This document shows positions 17,301-26,034 of a stretch of 42,533 bases of DNA, piece by piece. Position 1 is the stretch's first letter. Each line of letters starts with the position of its first letter. Made by a program: the position numbers and the translations under genes. Where the stretch lies: positions 1-42,533 of IMG/VR virus record IMGVR_UViG_3300037507_002052; one strand, 5' to 3'. The notes under the pieces were generated by a model. The model did no database searches. It saw only the letters and a list, made by a program, of their open reading frames with translations, and was not told the origin of the DNA. The DNA is from a virus.

Positions 17301-20300
17301 GTCCGTAGAGGGAATTTACGACAAACACGGAGGCGGGGGTGAATCCAATCGCGATCGAAAAAAGATTGATGAGGAAGTCAAGAAGTCTATCAGAGAAGCG
17401 AGCGATGCAGGACTCGATGAAGCAGCACATTTCACAGGAATAACGGTGGACTCACTAGGACGGCTCTACCACTGGAAAGATGGCAAGAGAGTCCCTGCGC
17501 CGCAATGGGATGACACGGTGGAAGTCCCCGATCCGCTGGGAGGAGATCCGATTCGAGTCAACCGTTACTTTGCAGAGCATCCAGAACAGATCCTCGGAAC
17601 GCTGGATCGATCTGGAACCATGTACACGGGCGGAATGAAAAACGTCCAAGCAACCGACGACTTTGAGACCCTGTTCCAAGATGCTATCGATCGTCTCCCG
17701 GAAAACATCGTTCGAACCAGCCAAGCTAGCGTTCGCGGACCATCGATACCAGACGAGCCGGAACGAATTTTGACGGCTACCAAGCACAACGAAGGAGAAA
17801 CGGTCATTCACGAAGGCGGGCTCTACACCTACGTCAACGGAGCCCTGGAGCCACATCGATTCAAGAACGAAAAGAAACAGGTCCTAATGTCCATGATCGG
17901 TATTCGCGACAAAGTTCGAGAACTCGTCGCAGCCGAGCGAGCCGGGAAAGATGGTGCCGCAATCCGGTCGGAACTCAACGCGATGTACGATTCTTTCCGG
18001 GACAAGTACGGGCTACTCCATGACCATGCGGCGGAACTCAAGGGCGACCTGGACCGCCCGATGATTATGTCTTTGGAGTCCTACGATAAGAAATCCAAGG
18101 AGTTCCGCAAAGCAGATGTGTTTGAGAAGAGCACGGCACGCCGCGCTACCAAAGTCTCCGAGGCTAAAACCATCGAGGATGCCGTTGGCGTGTCCATGCA
18201 CGATGCAGCATCAATCGATGTCGCTCGGATTTCATCTCTGCTTGGCAAGACTGTGGAAGATGTAGAACAGGAACTTACCAAGAAGGGATTGGCCTATCTA
18301 AACCCGAACGGTGACAAGTGGGAATCTCGGGACGAATACCTATCAGGAAACACCAGAGAAAAACTTGCCCAGGCAATCGAGGTTGCAAAGACAGACGATC
18401 GATACCTACCCAACGTGGAAGCATTGCGAGCAGCGCAGCCAGAAGACGTTCCGATCCAAGACATATCGGTGCGTATGGGATCCCCCTGGGTTCACCATGA
18501 AGTTTACGAAGCGTTTGTGGCAAGTGCGGTAGGTATTAACCGATATGGATCCTCGGGAATCAAATTTCGGTACAGCGACAGCGCAGCATCCTGGCTGATG
18601 GAGTTGCCATCCAGCGTAAACTCGGGTAGAGCAGCGGAGGCTTGGTCGATCTATGACTCCGAAGGCGATCTTCGCGTAAAGTTCAGTGAGATCGTCGAGG
18701 CAGCGATGACGCAACGAGCGATCAACGTCTGGGAGTACGATGGCGACACCAAATTTCTTAATCGCGAGTTGACCGACGCGGCACAGTCAAAAGTAGAAGA
18801 ACTGCAAGAGAGGTTCAACGAGTGGGCTCTGAGTCTGCCGCAAGTATCGCAGTTTCTCGAAAAGTCCTACAACGAAAAGAACAACAATATCAAAGAGCGG
18901 ACATTCGATGGGAGTCACCAAACATTCCCAGGAATGGACGAAAAGTACGCAGCCCGCCTGTATGACATCCAAAAGAATTTCGTCTGGCGCGTAGTGACGA
19001 CAGGCGTTGGGCTTGCGGCACACGAAGTCGGAACAGGTAAAACTACCAGCATGGTCGCAGCGGCGATGGAGTGTCGTCGTTTAGGGCTTGCGAAAAAACC
19101 CGCGTTTGCCGTTCTCAAATCCACCATAGAGCAATTCACGCGCGAAGCCCAAGAGCTTTACCCGGAAGCCAGGATTCTTTCCCTGAGCGACATGTTCGAC
19201 AAGGAATCGCGAAGAGAGACACTGCATCGAATTGCGACCGGCGATTATGACATGATTATCATGACGCACGAAAACCTTGAAGGGATGCGGCTGCGACCAG
19301 AGAGCGAACAAGCGTTCATCCAAGAGGAAGTTGCAGACCTAGAATCGGCCATCATCGATGCACATGCAGAGAAGGCAGCCGCAAAGGGTAAATCGGATTC
19401 CAAGATTGGCGACAAGATCGTCAAAGAATTGGAGAAACGGAAAAACAAGTTGCTTGAGCGATTGCAGAAGTCGCAAAACCCTGACGACAAAGACCCGATT
19501 TTCTTCGAGGATTCCGGGATCGATATGCTGTTTGTGGACGAGGCTCATAAGTTCAAGTCGCTCCCGGCCAATACCTCGCGAAACTACGCTGGCATCTCCA
19601 AGCAGGAAGCGAACCGAGCGATGGACATGCTATTCAAGTGCCGTTGGTTGCAAAAGAACAACAATGGACGCGGAGTGGTATTTGCGACCGGAACACCGAT
19701 TAGCAACTCCATGACCGAATTGTTCAACATGCAGCGGTATTTGCAGTACGATGAACTCAAGAAGCGAGGGCTACACAAGTTCGACGCATGGGCGGATACG
19801 TTTGGAGTTCTAACTAACGATCTTGAGTTCAAGCCGAGCGGAGAAATCGCACGCAAGCAACGCTTCGCAAAATTTGTGAATGTTCCTGAATTGAGGTTAC
19901 TAGCCTCGCAATTCATGGACGTTCAGATGGCAGACAACCTCCGCAAGCCGGACGGGTCGCCAGTAGTGAAGCGACCGCGAAAACATATACGTTTGATCGT
20001 TTCCGAAGAGACCGACCGCGTAAAGGAGATGCAGGCAGAAATCGCAGCCCGAGCCGCCGCGATTAAAGGGCAACGCAAGTTTGAGAAAGGCGAAGACAAC
20101 CCCTTGAAAATCATGGGCGATGCCAAAATGGGATCGATGGATCCACGGCTCGTCCACAAAGATGTCGAAGATGACCCACAGAGCAAGGCGAACAAAGCAC
20201 TCGCCGAAGTCATTCGAATGTATCACGAACATCCAGGCACAGTGCAGGCTGTCTTTAGCGATCTGGGAGTTCACGCAAAGGAAAACAGGATCAGCCTGTT

Positions 20301-21444
20301 CGACGACATGCGATCCAAGTTAATTGCACAAGGCATCCCCGCAAACGAAATAGCGGTGTTGTCGGATCCCGACATGAAAGACGCGGAAAAAGACCGGATA
20401 GCTACCAAGCTTCGCACGGGAGACGTTCGCATCGCGTTTGGTTCGACGCAGACATTGGGAACCGGGATGAATATCCAGGACAAGCTCAAGGCGGTCCACC
20501 ACTTGGACATACCTTACAACCCAGCGGCAATCGAGCAGCGCAACGGACGTGCATACAGGTCAGGAAATACCAACGAAGACATAGACGAGTTCCGTTACAC
20601 AACACTTGGCTCGTCCGACCCAATGTTCTGGCAGATCAACGCTCGAAAAACCAATTTCAAAGACCAGTTCATGCTTGGCAAGGCTGGGCGCGAAATGGAA
20701 GACCTGCGGTCGGACGAAATGACACCTGAACAGCTCGTTGCGATTTCGACGGGCGATCCGCGACGATTGGAACGCATCGAAGTGGACCAGCAGTACAACA
20801 AGCTCAAACGCGCCAAGAGTCGCCACGCTACCGATGTCGCTCGCATGAGGACATTAGTAGAGAAATCGGACAGCAGGCAAGAACGCTTGGTTCAAGACAT
20901 TCAGGAGCACGCCAAAGATTTGGCAAAACTGGACTCCCAAGAAGACTTCGTTTACGAAGCCCCGTATTTGCGAGGGTACAACGAAAGCCAATGGACAGCG
21001 CCTAAGCCGTGGGAAAAAACGACCTCCATTAAGGAGCGAAAGAAGGCAGAGGAATCGCTCAAGGCAGCAATCGAACACTACAACGAAGAAGGGGAAAACA
21101 AGACCTACTACTCTGGCTATGATCGGAGTAAAGGATTGCCGATTGCCAAGATTAAGGGATTCGAAGTGAAGATCCTCGATGACGGTCGCGTTTCCGTTCA
21201 GGGTCCAAGCGGAAGAGTCCAGTTTGCGCAGCCTTCGTTGCAGTCCATCGAAGCGGCAATAAAGAAAGTCAAAAAGCGACACGAAGAGGCGGTGGAAGCC
21301 TTGAAACAACATGAATCGGAAATTGAGCACTTTAAGCGGGAAGTGGAGAAACCGTTCCAGTTGCAGGGTAAACTAGATTCGGTACGCAAGAGGCTGATCG
21401 AACTGCGTGAAGCCCTTGGCGAAACCGTAAGACCCGAAGAATAG
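14383..21444 (+). CDS. Portal protein fused to DarB-like adenine methyltransferase and Snf2-type helicase
   Basis: The 2353-residue product starts at ATG 14383, with GGAGGA at 14372-14377; a TTG at 14368 would add five residues. Residues 1-380 read as a DUF935/Mu gp29-like portal (LTFQIIEQMLLDETIQIG, QIYGWAGCEVIWE, QGSYRAWADKH). A Met/Gly/Asp linker spans 385-430, and YHGGMFVP near 487-494 is typical of polyvalent phage proteins. Residues 655-955 are an N6-adenine methyltransferase with FVGWGQMPGLF (689), SAM motif LEPAVGGG (782) and catalytic NVPF (848-851, the NPPY equivalent). Residues 1530-2150 are a helicase with Walker A AHEVGTGKT (Lys1553), DEAH (1719), ATGTPISNS and QRNGRAYRSG (2052). 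The C-terminus is coiled coil. No other portal exists in the window. The methyltransferase-helicase pair resembles P1 DarB, an anti-restriction virion protein. The fusion is continuous and in frame. Confidence 0.85.
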   Translation: MNQINDALKRPTAKTKGYAPIQTWWLRRHQKLPPLTFQIIEQMLLDETIQIGLAARRAIVQGVEFGYEVNGQWQVGVMCGDEAVGAWVMRQIRKLWDCAIEHLASAQIYGWAGCEVIWERSDEFGTWEISTIEQRHANDVRMLLDPDTGRSCGIRFQRVKGAPEGYLDLRHPECLFHSYNAFPGEHYGTTVLQGSYRAWADKHLDGGAVDVRRLFMHKDAYGGADLRYPEGSTDIGTVDNPHEVANRELAREIVEQIEAGGVTTTPAQYDDKGNPMWNLTRATVPANPSHILQYPGDLDGEMLRGMFVPDGVLKADDAGSWQGRLIPMGILYANLDPWVRTIINDMREQLLEPGIINNFGRMIPFDVKHKPLAKQALEAQRQPQAMGMDPGMGGMDGGMGMDPGMDPMGGMDDGGDDPNAGPDPNGPSMMGVKFDAVQAVGEGVLSAANVVKAAMIALGESDPQLMAAMRAPKGYTKDKPLVIAGNEYHGGMFVPSDVVEKATPEQRRELESGEKATDEEEPKSDPKPLPVKAPSLREKSKFHDKWSMTLQAGHKLTLKSGHKAQIISQRKGGKLFYTVRHYDPSRKRTDYDRTFTHIADAADFASMVLHHHSSQTAPKATKPAQTSAAPKPKRGSLNERNYSYKSTKFFSSGVKSKFKDNLEALRTLKLIEDEDREATPEEKEKISKFVGWGQMPGLFNDYHERLYYDRDDLSEELRRIATNSKEQDKWDKERKELKTLLGQDGYEAARASVINGHYTHPEVVKKQWEMAKRLGFTGGKMLEPAVGGGYYLGFMPEDVKSNTAITAVEMDPGSATIAKALYPDANVVVSPFEQYKTPDNYFDLVATNVPFDESQIIRDSKLGNLRPNLHDYYFLRSAQTTKPGGLAMLITSAGTMDKISPDVRKAIDADMEFVSAVRFPGTMHKENAGTEVVTDLVILRKKGAVPEDTPDEVPPEALPSYGIAKRRIVGVQKSVEGIYDKHGGGGESNRDRKKIDEEVKKSIREASDAGLDEAAHFTGITVDSLGRLYHWKDGKRVPAPQWDDTVEVPDPLGGDPIRVNRYFAEHPEQILGTLDRSGTMYTGGMKNVQATDDFETLFQDAIDRLPENIVRTSQASVRGPSIPDEPERILTATKHNEGETVIHEGGLYTYVNGALEPHRFKNEKKQVLMSMIGIRDKVRELVAAERAGKDGAAIRSELNAMYDSFRDKYGLLHDHAAELKGDLDRPMIMSLESYDKKSKEFRKADVFEKSTARRATKVSEAKTIEDAVGVSMHDAASIDVARISSLLGKTVEDVEQELTKKGLAYLNPNGDKWESRDEYLSGNTREKLAQAIEVAKTDDRYLPNVEALRAAQPEDVPIQDISVRMGSPWVHHEVYEAFVASAVGINRYGSSGIKFRYSDSAASWLMELPSSVNSGRAAEAWSIYDSEGDLRVKFSEIVEAAMTQRAINVWEYDGDTKFLNRELTDAAQSKVEELQERFNEWALSLPQVSQFLEKSYNEKNNNIKERTFDGSHQTFPGMDEKYAARLYDIQKNFVWRVVTTGVGLAAHEVGTGKTTSMVAAAMECRRLGLAKKPAFAVLKSTIEQFTREAQELYPEARILSLSDMFDKESRRETLHRIATGDYDMIIMTHENLEGMRLRPESEQAFIQEEVADLESAIIDAHAEKAAAKGKSDSKIGDKIVKELEKRKNKLLERLQKSQNPDDKDPIFFEDSGIDMLFVDEAHKFKSLPANTSRNYAGISKQEANRAMDMLFKCRWLQKNNNGRGVVFATGTPISNSMTELFNMQRYLQYDELKKRGLHKFDAWADTFGVLTNDLEFKPSGEIARKQRFAKFVNVPELRLLASQFMDVQMADNLRKPDGSPVVKRPRKHIRLIVSEETDRVKEMQAEIAARAAAIKGQRKFEKGEDNPLKIMGDAKMGSMDPRLVHKDVEDDPQSKANKALAEVIRMYHEHPGTVQAVFSDLGVHAKENRISLFDDMRSKLIAQGIPANEIAVLSDPDMKDAEKDRIATKLRTGDVRIAFGSTQTLGTGMNIQDKLKAVHHLDIPYNPAAIEQRNGRAYRSGNTNEDIDEFRYTTLGSSDPMFWQINARKTNFKDQFMLGKAGREMEDLRSDEMTPEQLVAISTGDPRRLERIEVDQQYNKLKRAKSRHATDVARMRTLVEKSDSRQERLVQDIQEHAKDLAKLDSQEDFVYEAPYLRGYNESQWTAPKPWEKTTSIKERKKAEESLKAAIEHYNEEGENKTYYSGYDRSKGLPIAKIKGFEVKILDDGRVSVQGPSGRVQFAQPSLQSIEAAIKKVKKRHEEAVEALKQHESEIEHFKREVEKPFQLQGKLDSVRKRLIELREALGETVRPEE

Positions 21445-21451
21445 GTGGCAC

Positions 21452-21826
21452 ATGGCAAGCGAATTTAGTTGGTACAGGTCTCAGGCTAAGTTGGTCGATC
21501 CTTCGCTCAACAAGCATCCCTTCCTTTCACTCTTTATCGACACACTTGAGCGAGTGAACCCAGATTGGCTGGAAGAGATGCGACAGGAACACGTTCTGCA
21601 CGATTGGGCGCTCGTCAAGACTGCGCAAACGGTCGAATTAGCCGAGCGGCTCGTAGCGTCTGGATACACCGAAGAGGATGCCGACTCTCAGGCGTTGTCC
21701 GACATGCTCCCAAAAACCATCGACGACGAATTGCAGTACACGGATGAAGAAGACCAAGCAGCCGAAGAAGAGACCGCGATGGAAGCTCTCGATTTCTTTA
21801 TGCGTAACCCCCCTCCGAAGGATTAA
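21452..21826 (+). CDS. Small acidic protein after the portal fusion, unknown
   Basis: The 124-residue product's ATG is 8 bases after the portal-fusion stop, with AGGTGG just upstream. It is helical and strongly acidic in its last third (TDEEDQAAEEETAMEALDFF). The middle has LHDWALVKTAQTVELAERL and SGYTEEDADSQALSDMLPK. It may be a partner or chaperone of the huge portal fusion, given tight linkage and the acidic end, but that is inference. No family is recognised. Confidence 0.5.
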   Translation: MASEFSWYRSQAKLVDPSLNKHPFLSLFIDTLERVNPDWLEEMRQEHVLHDWALVKTAQTVELAERLVASGYTEEDADSQALSDMLPKTIDDELQYTDEEDQAAEEETAMEALDFFMRNPPPKD

Positions 21827-21828
21827 CT

Positions 21829-23241
21829 ATGCCACTACAACCCGGAAAGACAATTACCAAAAACGGGAAGACCTACATCCTTAACGAGCACCATCGATGG
21901 ACGCTCAAGGACAAGCCCGATGCTAATCCTCGTCAGGCCGCACAGAAAACGCCGCAACAAACGCAACAAAGGGCTCAACCGCAATCGCCGGGTGGGCGAA
22001 CGGTAGACAGAAAAACTTTTGACGACAGCTACGCCAAGCAGTCGCAGCCGAAGTTCGATCCGTCCACAGGTTTGAAGATGCCAGGAGCCGGGACAGGCAC
22101 TTCTCCAGGTTACGACGGGAAAGTCCGCAACCTTGAAAAACAGGGTATGACAACAAGCGACGCGCAGGGCATCTCCGACATGGAGGAACTGCGCAACGAT
22201 CCCAATTCTCCGATTGGAAAGCCGAAACCGCAGCCATCACAGCCGCAGCGCAAGCCGAAGGCGTCGCCCAAGCTCGTTAAGAGCGGCGTTGAGGATGATC
22301 CAAATCACGATGGCGTTGCGGATCAGGCCCGCGTAGGTGTCCCCGCATTCGAGGTTCCACCGCCACCGAAGGAAATTCGCCGTCTTGCCAATTTGACCGG
22401 AAAGGCAAAAGCCGCAGAGTCGCATTTCGCGGACGAGTTCGAGCAAGACCCAGACGGCATGGCTGAAAAGGCCCACATCCTGTTTACAGCATCGCTCAAG
22501 GAAGGGGACGCACCTGTTTTCGAAACCGATGCCTGCAAGAAGTTGTCGCCGTACTGGCAAAGCACTGACCTGGAGCAGAACCTAGACAAGCGATCAAAGA
22601 ACCGAGCAACCCTCAACACTGCGTTACACCAGACCGCGAACGCTATCTGCAAGAAAGCATTCTTACATCACTTAGACACGATGGAACGCGGGCAGGAAAT
22701 ACTTGTGACGGTCGGTGGGTGCGGCGCGGGCAAGGGGTTCGCGCTCAAGAATGTCCCGCAAGCGTTGGAACTGAAAAACCGCGCCAATGTTGTCTGGGAT
22801 TCGGCGGGCGATCAAAATGCTACCGAAAACCCTTGGATTCTCCAGGAAGCAAGAAAACGCGGGCTGCGTGTCGCATTCGTGTTCGTGCATTCCGATCCAA
22901 AGGTTTCCTGGGCTGATCCTGGTCGGGGTGTGGTGAAACGAGCCCAGGACCAGAACGACGGGCGCATGGTGGACGCAAAGGTGTTTGCGGACTCTTACGC
23001 CCTTGGCGCAAGGCATCACGCTGCGTTCATCGCGAGGCATGGTCACGATCCCGATGTAACTAGCGTGATTCTCAAGAACGGAAATCCGCCGATGCTGCTT
23101 CCTGGTATGCCAGAGGAAGCTCTACAATACGATCGTCAAGAGTTAGCACAGTTTGCGATCGACACCATCAACAATGATCCTAATGTCCCAGAGCATATTC
23201 GCCGAGGTGCATTAGGTGGAACACAAATATGGGAGGATTGA
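21829..23241 (+). CDS. Zeta-toxin-like P-loop kinase domain protein (polyvalent-protein type)
   Basis: The 470-residue product starts at ATG 21829, 2 bases after the upstream stop. The N-terminus carries NGKTYILNEHHRWTLKDK (residues about 11-28), a short motif I associate with polyvalent virion proteins, and then a Pro/Gln-rich linker to about 180. Residues about 285-470 resemble zeta toxins: Walker A GGCGAGKG at 296-303 (Lys302), a catalytic-Asp-like position in WDSAGDQNAT (Asp324), and an Arg-rich lid region (PGRGVVKRAQDQNDGRMVD). Zeta enzymes phosphorylate UDP-N-acetylglucosamine and block wall synthesis; whether this one does is unknown. Its place between portal and MuF suggests packaging into the virion. 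No antitoxin-like partner is evident. Confidence 0.65.
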   Translation: MPLQPGKTITKNGKTYILNEHHRWTLKDKPDANPRQAAQKTPQQTQQRAQPQSPGGRTVDRKTFDDSYAKQSQPKFDPSTGLKMPGAGTGTSPGYDGKVRNLEKQGMTTSDAQGISDMEELRNDPNSPIGKPKPQPSQPQRKPKASPKLVKSGVEDDPNHDGVADQARVGVPAFEVPPPPKEIRRLANLTGKAKAAESHFADEFEQDPDGMAEKAHILFTASLKEGDAPVFETDACKKLSPYWQSTDLEQNLDKRSKNRATLNTALHQTANAICKKAFLHHLDTMERGQEILVTVGGCGAGKGFALKNVPQALELKNRANVVWDSAGDQNATENPWILQEARKRGLRVAFVFVHSDPKVSWADPGRGVVKRAQDQNDGRMVDAKVFADSYALGARHHAAFIARHGHDPDVTSVILKNGNPPMLLPGMPEEALQYDRQELAQFAIDTINNDPNVPEHIRRGALGGTQIWED

Positions 23242-23242
23242 T

Positions 23243-23470
23243 ATGAGTCAAGCACCAGATTCCAAGCCGAGCGGACCAAGCGCAGAAGAGTTTTGGGCAG
23301 AGGAGAACGAACGATCGAAGTCCATGGATGATTTTCTGCGGGAAAACAAAATGGGCGGATTTGATCCCAAATACGCGGGATTAGACACGGATGACGAGGA
23401 CGAAGACGATGAATCCGACGACGACACGGACGAAGACGAAGACCCAAAACGGAAAGACCTACCGTCTTAG
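23243..23470 (+). CDS. Short Asp/Glu-rich protein overlapping the MuF gene
   Basis: The 75-residue product starts at ATG 23243, with GGGAGG at 23231-23236. The first 50 residues are mixed (PSAEEFWAEENERSKSMDDF), and residues 51-70 are almost entirely Asp and Glu. Its last 80 bases overlap the MuF gene in another frame. Acidic short proteins often act as DNA mimics or chaperones, but no function can be claimed. The good ribosome site supports it as real. Confidence 0.5.
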   Translation: MSQAPDSKPSGPSAEEFWAEENERSKSMDDFLRENKMGGFDPKYAGLDTDDEDEDDESDDDTDEDEDPKRKDLPS

Positions 23471-24506
23471 TACCGCACCACGCCAAACCAAGGGCAGCAT
23501 CCTCGACCGCATCATCGGACGCAGCCTGATCGCCTCCGAGGGAGCCGCACAGACCGTCCGAACGCGGATCATGGACTCGCTCTGGAAGAAGCGATCCTTC
23601 CCGATCCCGCAAATCCTGGCGTGGCTACCAACACCACTCGGGCGATTCCGCACCTTTGTCTACCGCCATATCCGCGACTCGTTCCTGTACTCCTGGACGG
23701 CGGGGATGGATTACCTCTACCGCAACTTCCCGCCATGGCTGGCGAAAGAGTTCGAAACCACGATCCGGCAAACACCGCCCCAAAAGCCACCACAGCCACC
23801 ATTCCCGCGATTCACGTTCTTCGACGAGTCAGACGACGCATTGCGGTTCCCGCTCATTGAGATAGCAGCCAAGCGACTTGCCGAGCGAAACATTATGACC
23901 CGCCAGCAATGGGAGGCGGTGGACAAATACGCGCAGGAGCGAGCGTTCTTCATCACGGCTCCGATTTCGACCGACACCATCGACCGCATCCGAAACGTCC
24001 TGGTCTACGACGTGGACGAGGGGACGAGCCGCAAGGGATTCGAGAAGGCCGTCACCGAGGCTCTCGATGGCTCCCCCATCGGACGAGCCCACTTGGAGAA
24101 CGTCTACAGAACCAACCTCCAAGCAGCATTCCGCGATGGGAGGGAGACCTTGGCATCAAACCCGATCGTCGCAGCCGCGTTTCCGTATCAAGCCTATGAC
24201 GCGATCCGAGACACGCGAGTCCGCCACGATCACCTAGAGATGGAATCTCTCGGGCTCGATGGGACCAACGTCTACCGGCGGGACGATCCCGTATGGGACT
24301 ACTTCACCCCCCCATGGGACTACAACTGTCGCTGTGGAGTCAATCCCATGACCGTGGAGGCAGCAGCCCGCGCGGGAGTTCGCGAAGCCAAGGTGTGGCT
24401 CCGAACAGGCAAGCCACCGTTTCAGCCTGAGTGGCGAATCAACGAGGTCTTAAAGCAAGTGACCCCCAACCCAACCTTCGGCCAACGCGGGGTGGTTCAT
24501 GCCTGA
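23391..24506 (+). CDS. MuF-type head morphogenesis protein
   Basis: The 371-residue product starts at ATG 23391 (or ATG 23409), in a +1 frame relative to the acidic gene it overlaps. The N-terminal NGKTYRLSTAPR matches the NGKTY motif of the 21829 protein, so coding begins within the overlap. The middle is helical. Residues about 230-340 are the MuF domain: HLENVYRTNLQAAFRDGRE, AFPYQAYDAIRDTRVRHDH, and a Cys-containing PPWDYNCRCGVNPMTVE. MuF/SPP1 gp7-like proteins bind the portal and are needed for head assembly or DNA ejection. Placement near the portal fusion is as expected, but the module lies after the tail genes. Confidence 0.88.
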   Translation: MTRTKTMNPTTTRTKTKTQNGKTYRLSTAPRQTKGSILDRIIGRSLIASEGAAQTVRTRIMDSLWKKRSFPIPQILAWLPTPLGRFRTFVYRHIRDSFLYSWTAGMDYLYRNFPPWLAKEFETTIRQTPPQKPPQPPFPRFTFFDESDDALRFPLIEIAAKRLAERNIMTRQQWEAVDKYAQERAFFITAPISTDTIDRIRNVLVYDVDEGTSRKGFEKAVTEALDGSPIGRAHLENVYRTNLQAAFRDGRETLASNPIVAAAFPYQAYDAIRDTRVRHDHLEMESLGLDGTNVYRRDDPVWDYFTPPWDYNCRCGVNPMTVEAAARAGVREAKVWLRTGKPPFQPEWRINEVLKQVTPNPTFGQRGVVHA

Positions 24507-26034
24507 TCCAGCACAGCAACGCATCATCATTCGCGAATCGGGGGGAGCCAAGAAAGAATACCCTGTCTTTTCAGCGGCAGGAAAATCGGCCCACAACCAA
24601 GTAATTCTCAAGCGTCACGGTTTCCACGAAGTGCATGTGTGCATGAAAAAGGAAGACGCGAAGAAGATCCTCAAACGCCAATTTACAAGTGGTTCTCTGG
24701 AGTGCATTATTCGCGACACTTCCCGAGCCAATGATGGTGGTCCAGACACCGAGATTCGCTTGTTTCCGCTTATCCCGCGAAGAGTCGATTTCCTCGGCAC
24801 CCAAGACCTACAAATCGTCAAGATAGAGTTCATTCTTGGCACGTTGTCGTTTGCGGACATTCGCAACCCGCCGTCTACTTGGTCGTCCGTTACAGACGCC
24901 GAATCTATTTACGAGAACGAAGGCATCACAAACCAAGAGCAAGACGAAAACTTGCTAGCGGAATACCACGTCGCCGAAACCATCGACCCGACGATACAGT
25001 ATTTTGATAATCCATTCCAGATTGGCGAGTTTCGACTACATGCTGACGTTCCTGCCTTTGTCCGACAAGCGGCCTCTGTTGGTTTTCACCAGTACACTCG
25101 CAACAGCCACATCCCCAACCGGCTCCGCACTCTGGCAGCGATGACCGGGACGGTTATCTGGGCAGACTTAGAGACTCAGAGGTGGCGCATGGAGTTGGCA
25201 GGGGAGCCGCAAGCCAATCTCCCAGCAGCCCTCAACGTCGGCGCGCCTCCAAAGCGGTACATCATCAAGCGACATGAGGATTTGGAATGGACGTGGACTG
25301 TTCCATATCTTGATAGCTTCGGCTTCCGAATGCGACCCGATTACGTTTCTTCGTTCGTGCAATTTCCTCAAAACAGCATCGGCAACCTGGGCCTGACGCA
25401 ACCGGCGTTTTACCAGCCATCGCAATCTGGATCCGGCGGAATGATGCACTTCTCGTCGTTAGTGATGCCTCCCATCGTGATTCGATCGCTCGTTGGTCTC
25501 GGTCTATCAGCCGCTCAATCTGCACTGGACAACCAAGCAGCCACCTACGAGCGATGCGTCAGGGCCGTAGAGAGAACCATAAAAGGCTACTTTCGCGCAT
25601 CGCGCAGGACCGATCGAATTGAGATGGCTGGCTACTTTGCGATCCCACTTGGATCCGAGGTGGCAACAGTCACCTACAAGCAAGGGCGCACCTTTATCGC
25701 TTTTCGCGATGAGTCGGTTCCCATGTGGCCACGCGTGCCATCGGCATCGAGCCCGCAATGGGGGGCTATGCTAGTTCAGATCACAGACAAAACGAACACA
25801 GCCGGACTGTACATCGGATCGTTCTCTGCGCCTCACGGCGGGCGATGGCAAGCCGCACACTACCTTAACGCGTTTGGAGGATGGAGTGGTAGCCTACAGC
25901 GCCCTGTCCTCGTCGAAGACAAACTAGGCTTGTTCCCTTGGCTCGACGTTGGTGACTTCGTTCTGGCGTTGCATGACGGAGATCGCGCGGTGATCCTGCA
26001 AACCACCCTTAGCGCAGACGTGGAGTTGATATGA
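24499..26034 (+). CDS. Large putative virion protein, unknown
   Basis: The 511-residue product starts at ATG 24499, 8 bases inside the MuF gene. It is beta/alpha mixed with no signal peptide. Landmarks are an N-terminal VILKRHGFHEVHVCMKKED region, a Trp-rich centre (KRHEDLEWTWTVPYLDSFG), a Gly/Ser-rich GSGGMMHFSSLVMPP near residue 310, and a C-terminal beta region with a WLDVGDFVLALHDGDRAV segment typical of a baseplate or hub beta-barrel. It may be a tail hub or adaptor. It overlaps the next gene by 4 bases (ATGA). The family is not recognised. Confidence 0.5.
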   Translation: MPDPAQQRIIIRESGGAKKEYPVFSAAGKSAHNQVILKRHGFHEVHVCMKKEDAKKILKRQFTSGSLECIIRDTSRANDGGPDTEIRLFPLIPRRVDFLGTQDLQIVKIEFILGTLSFADIRNPPSTWSSVTDAESIYENEGITNQEQDENLLAEYHVAETIDPTIQYFDNPFQIGEFRLHADVPAFVRQAASVGFHQYTRNSHIPNRLRTLAAMTGTVIWADLETQRWRMELAGEPQANLPAALNVGAPPKRYIIKRHEDLEWTWTVPYLDSFGFRMRPDYVSSFVQFPQNSIGNLGLTQPAFYQPSQSGSGGMMHFSSLVMPPIVIRSLVGLGLSAAQSALDNQAATYERCVRAVERTIKGYFRASRRTDRIEMAGYFAIPLGSEVATVTYKQGRTFIAFRDESVPMWPRVPSASSPQWGAMLVQITDKTNTAGLYIGSFSAPHGGRWQAAHYLNAFGGWSGSLQRPVLVEDKLGLFPWLDVGDFVLALHDGDRAVILQTTLSADVELI

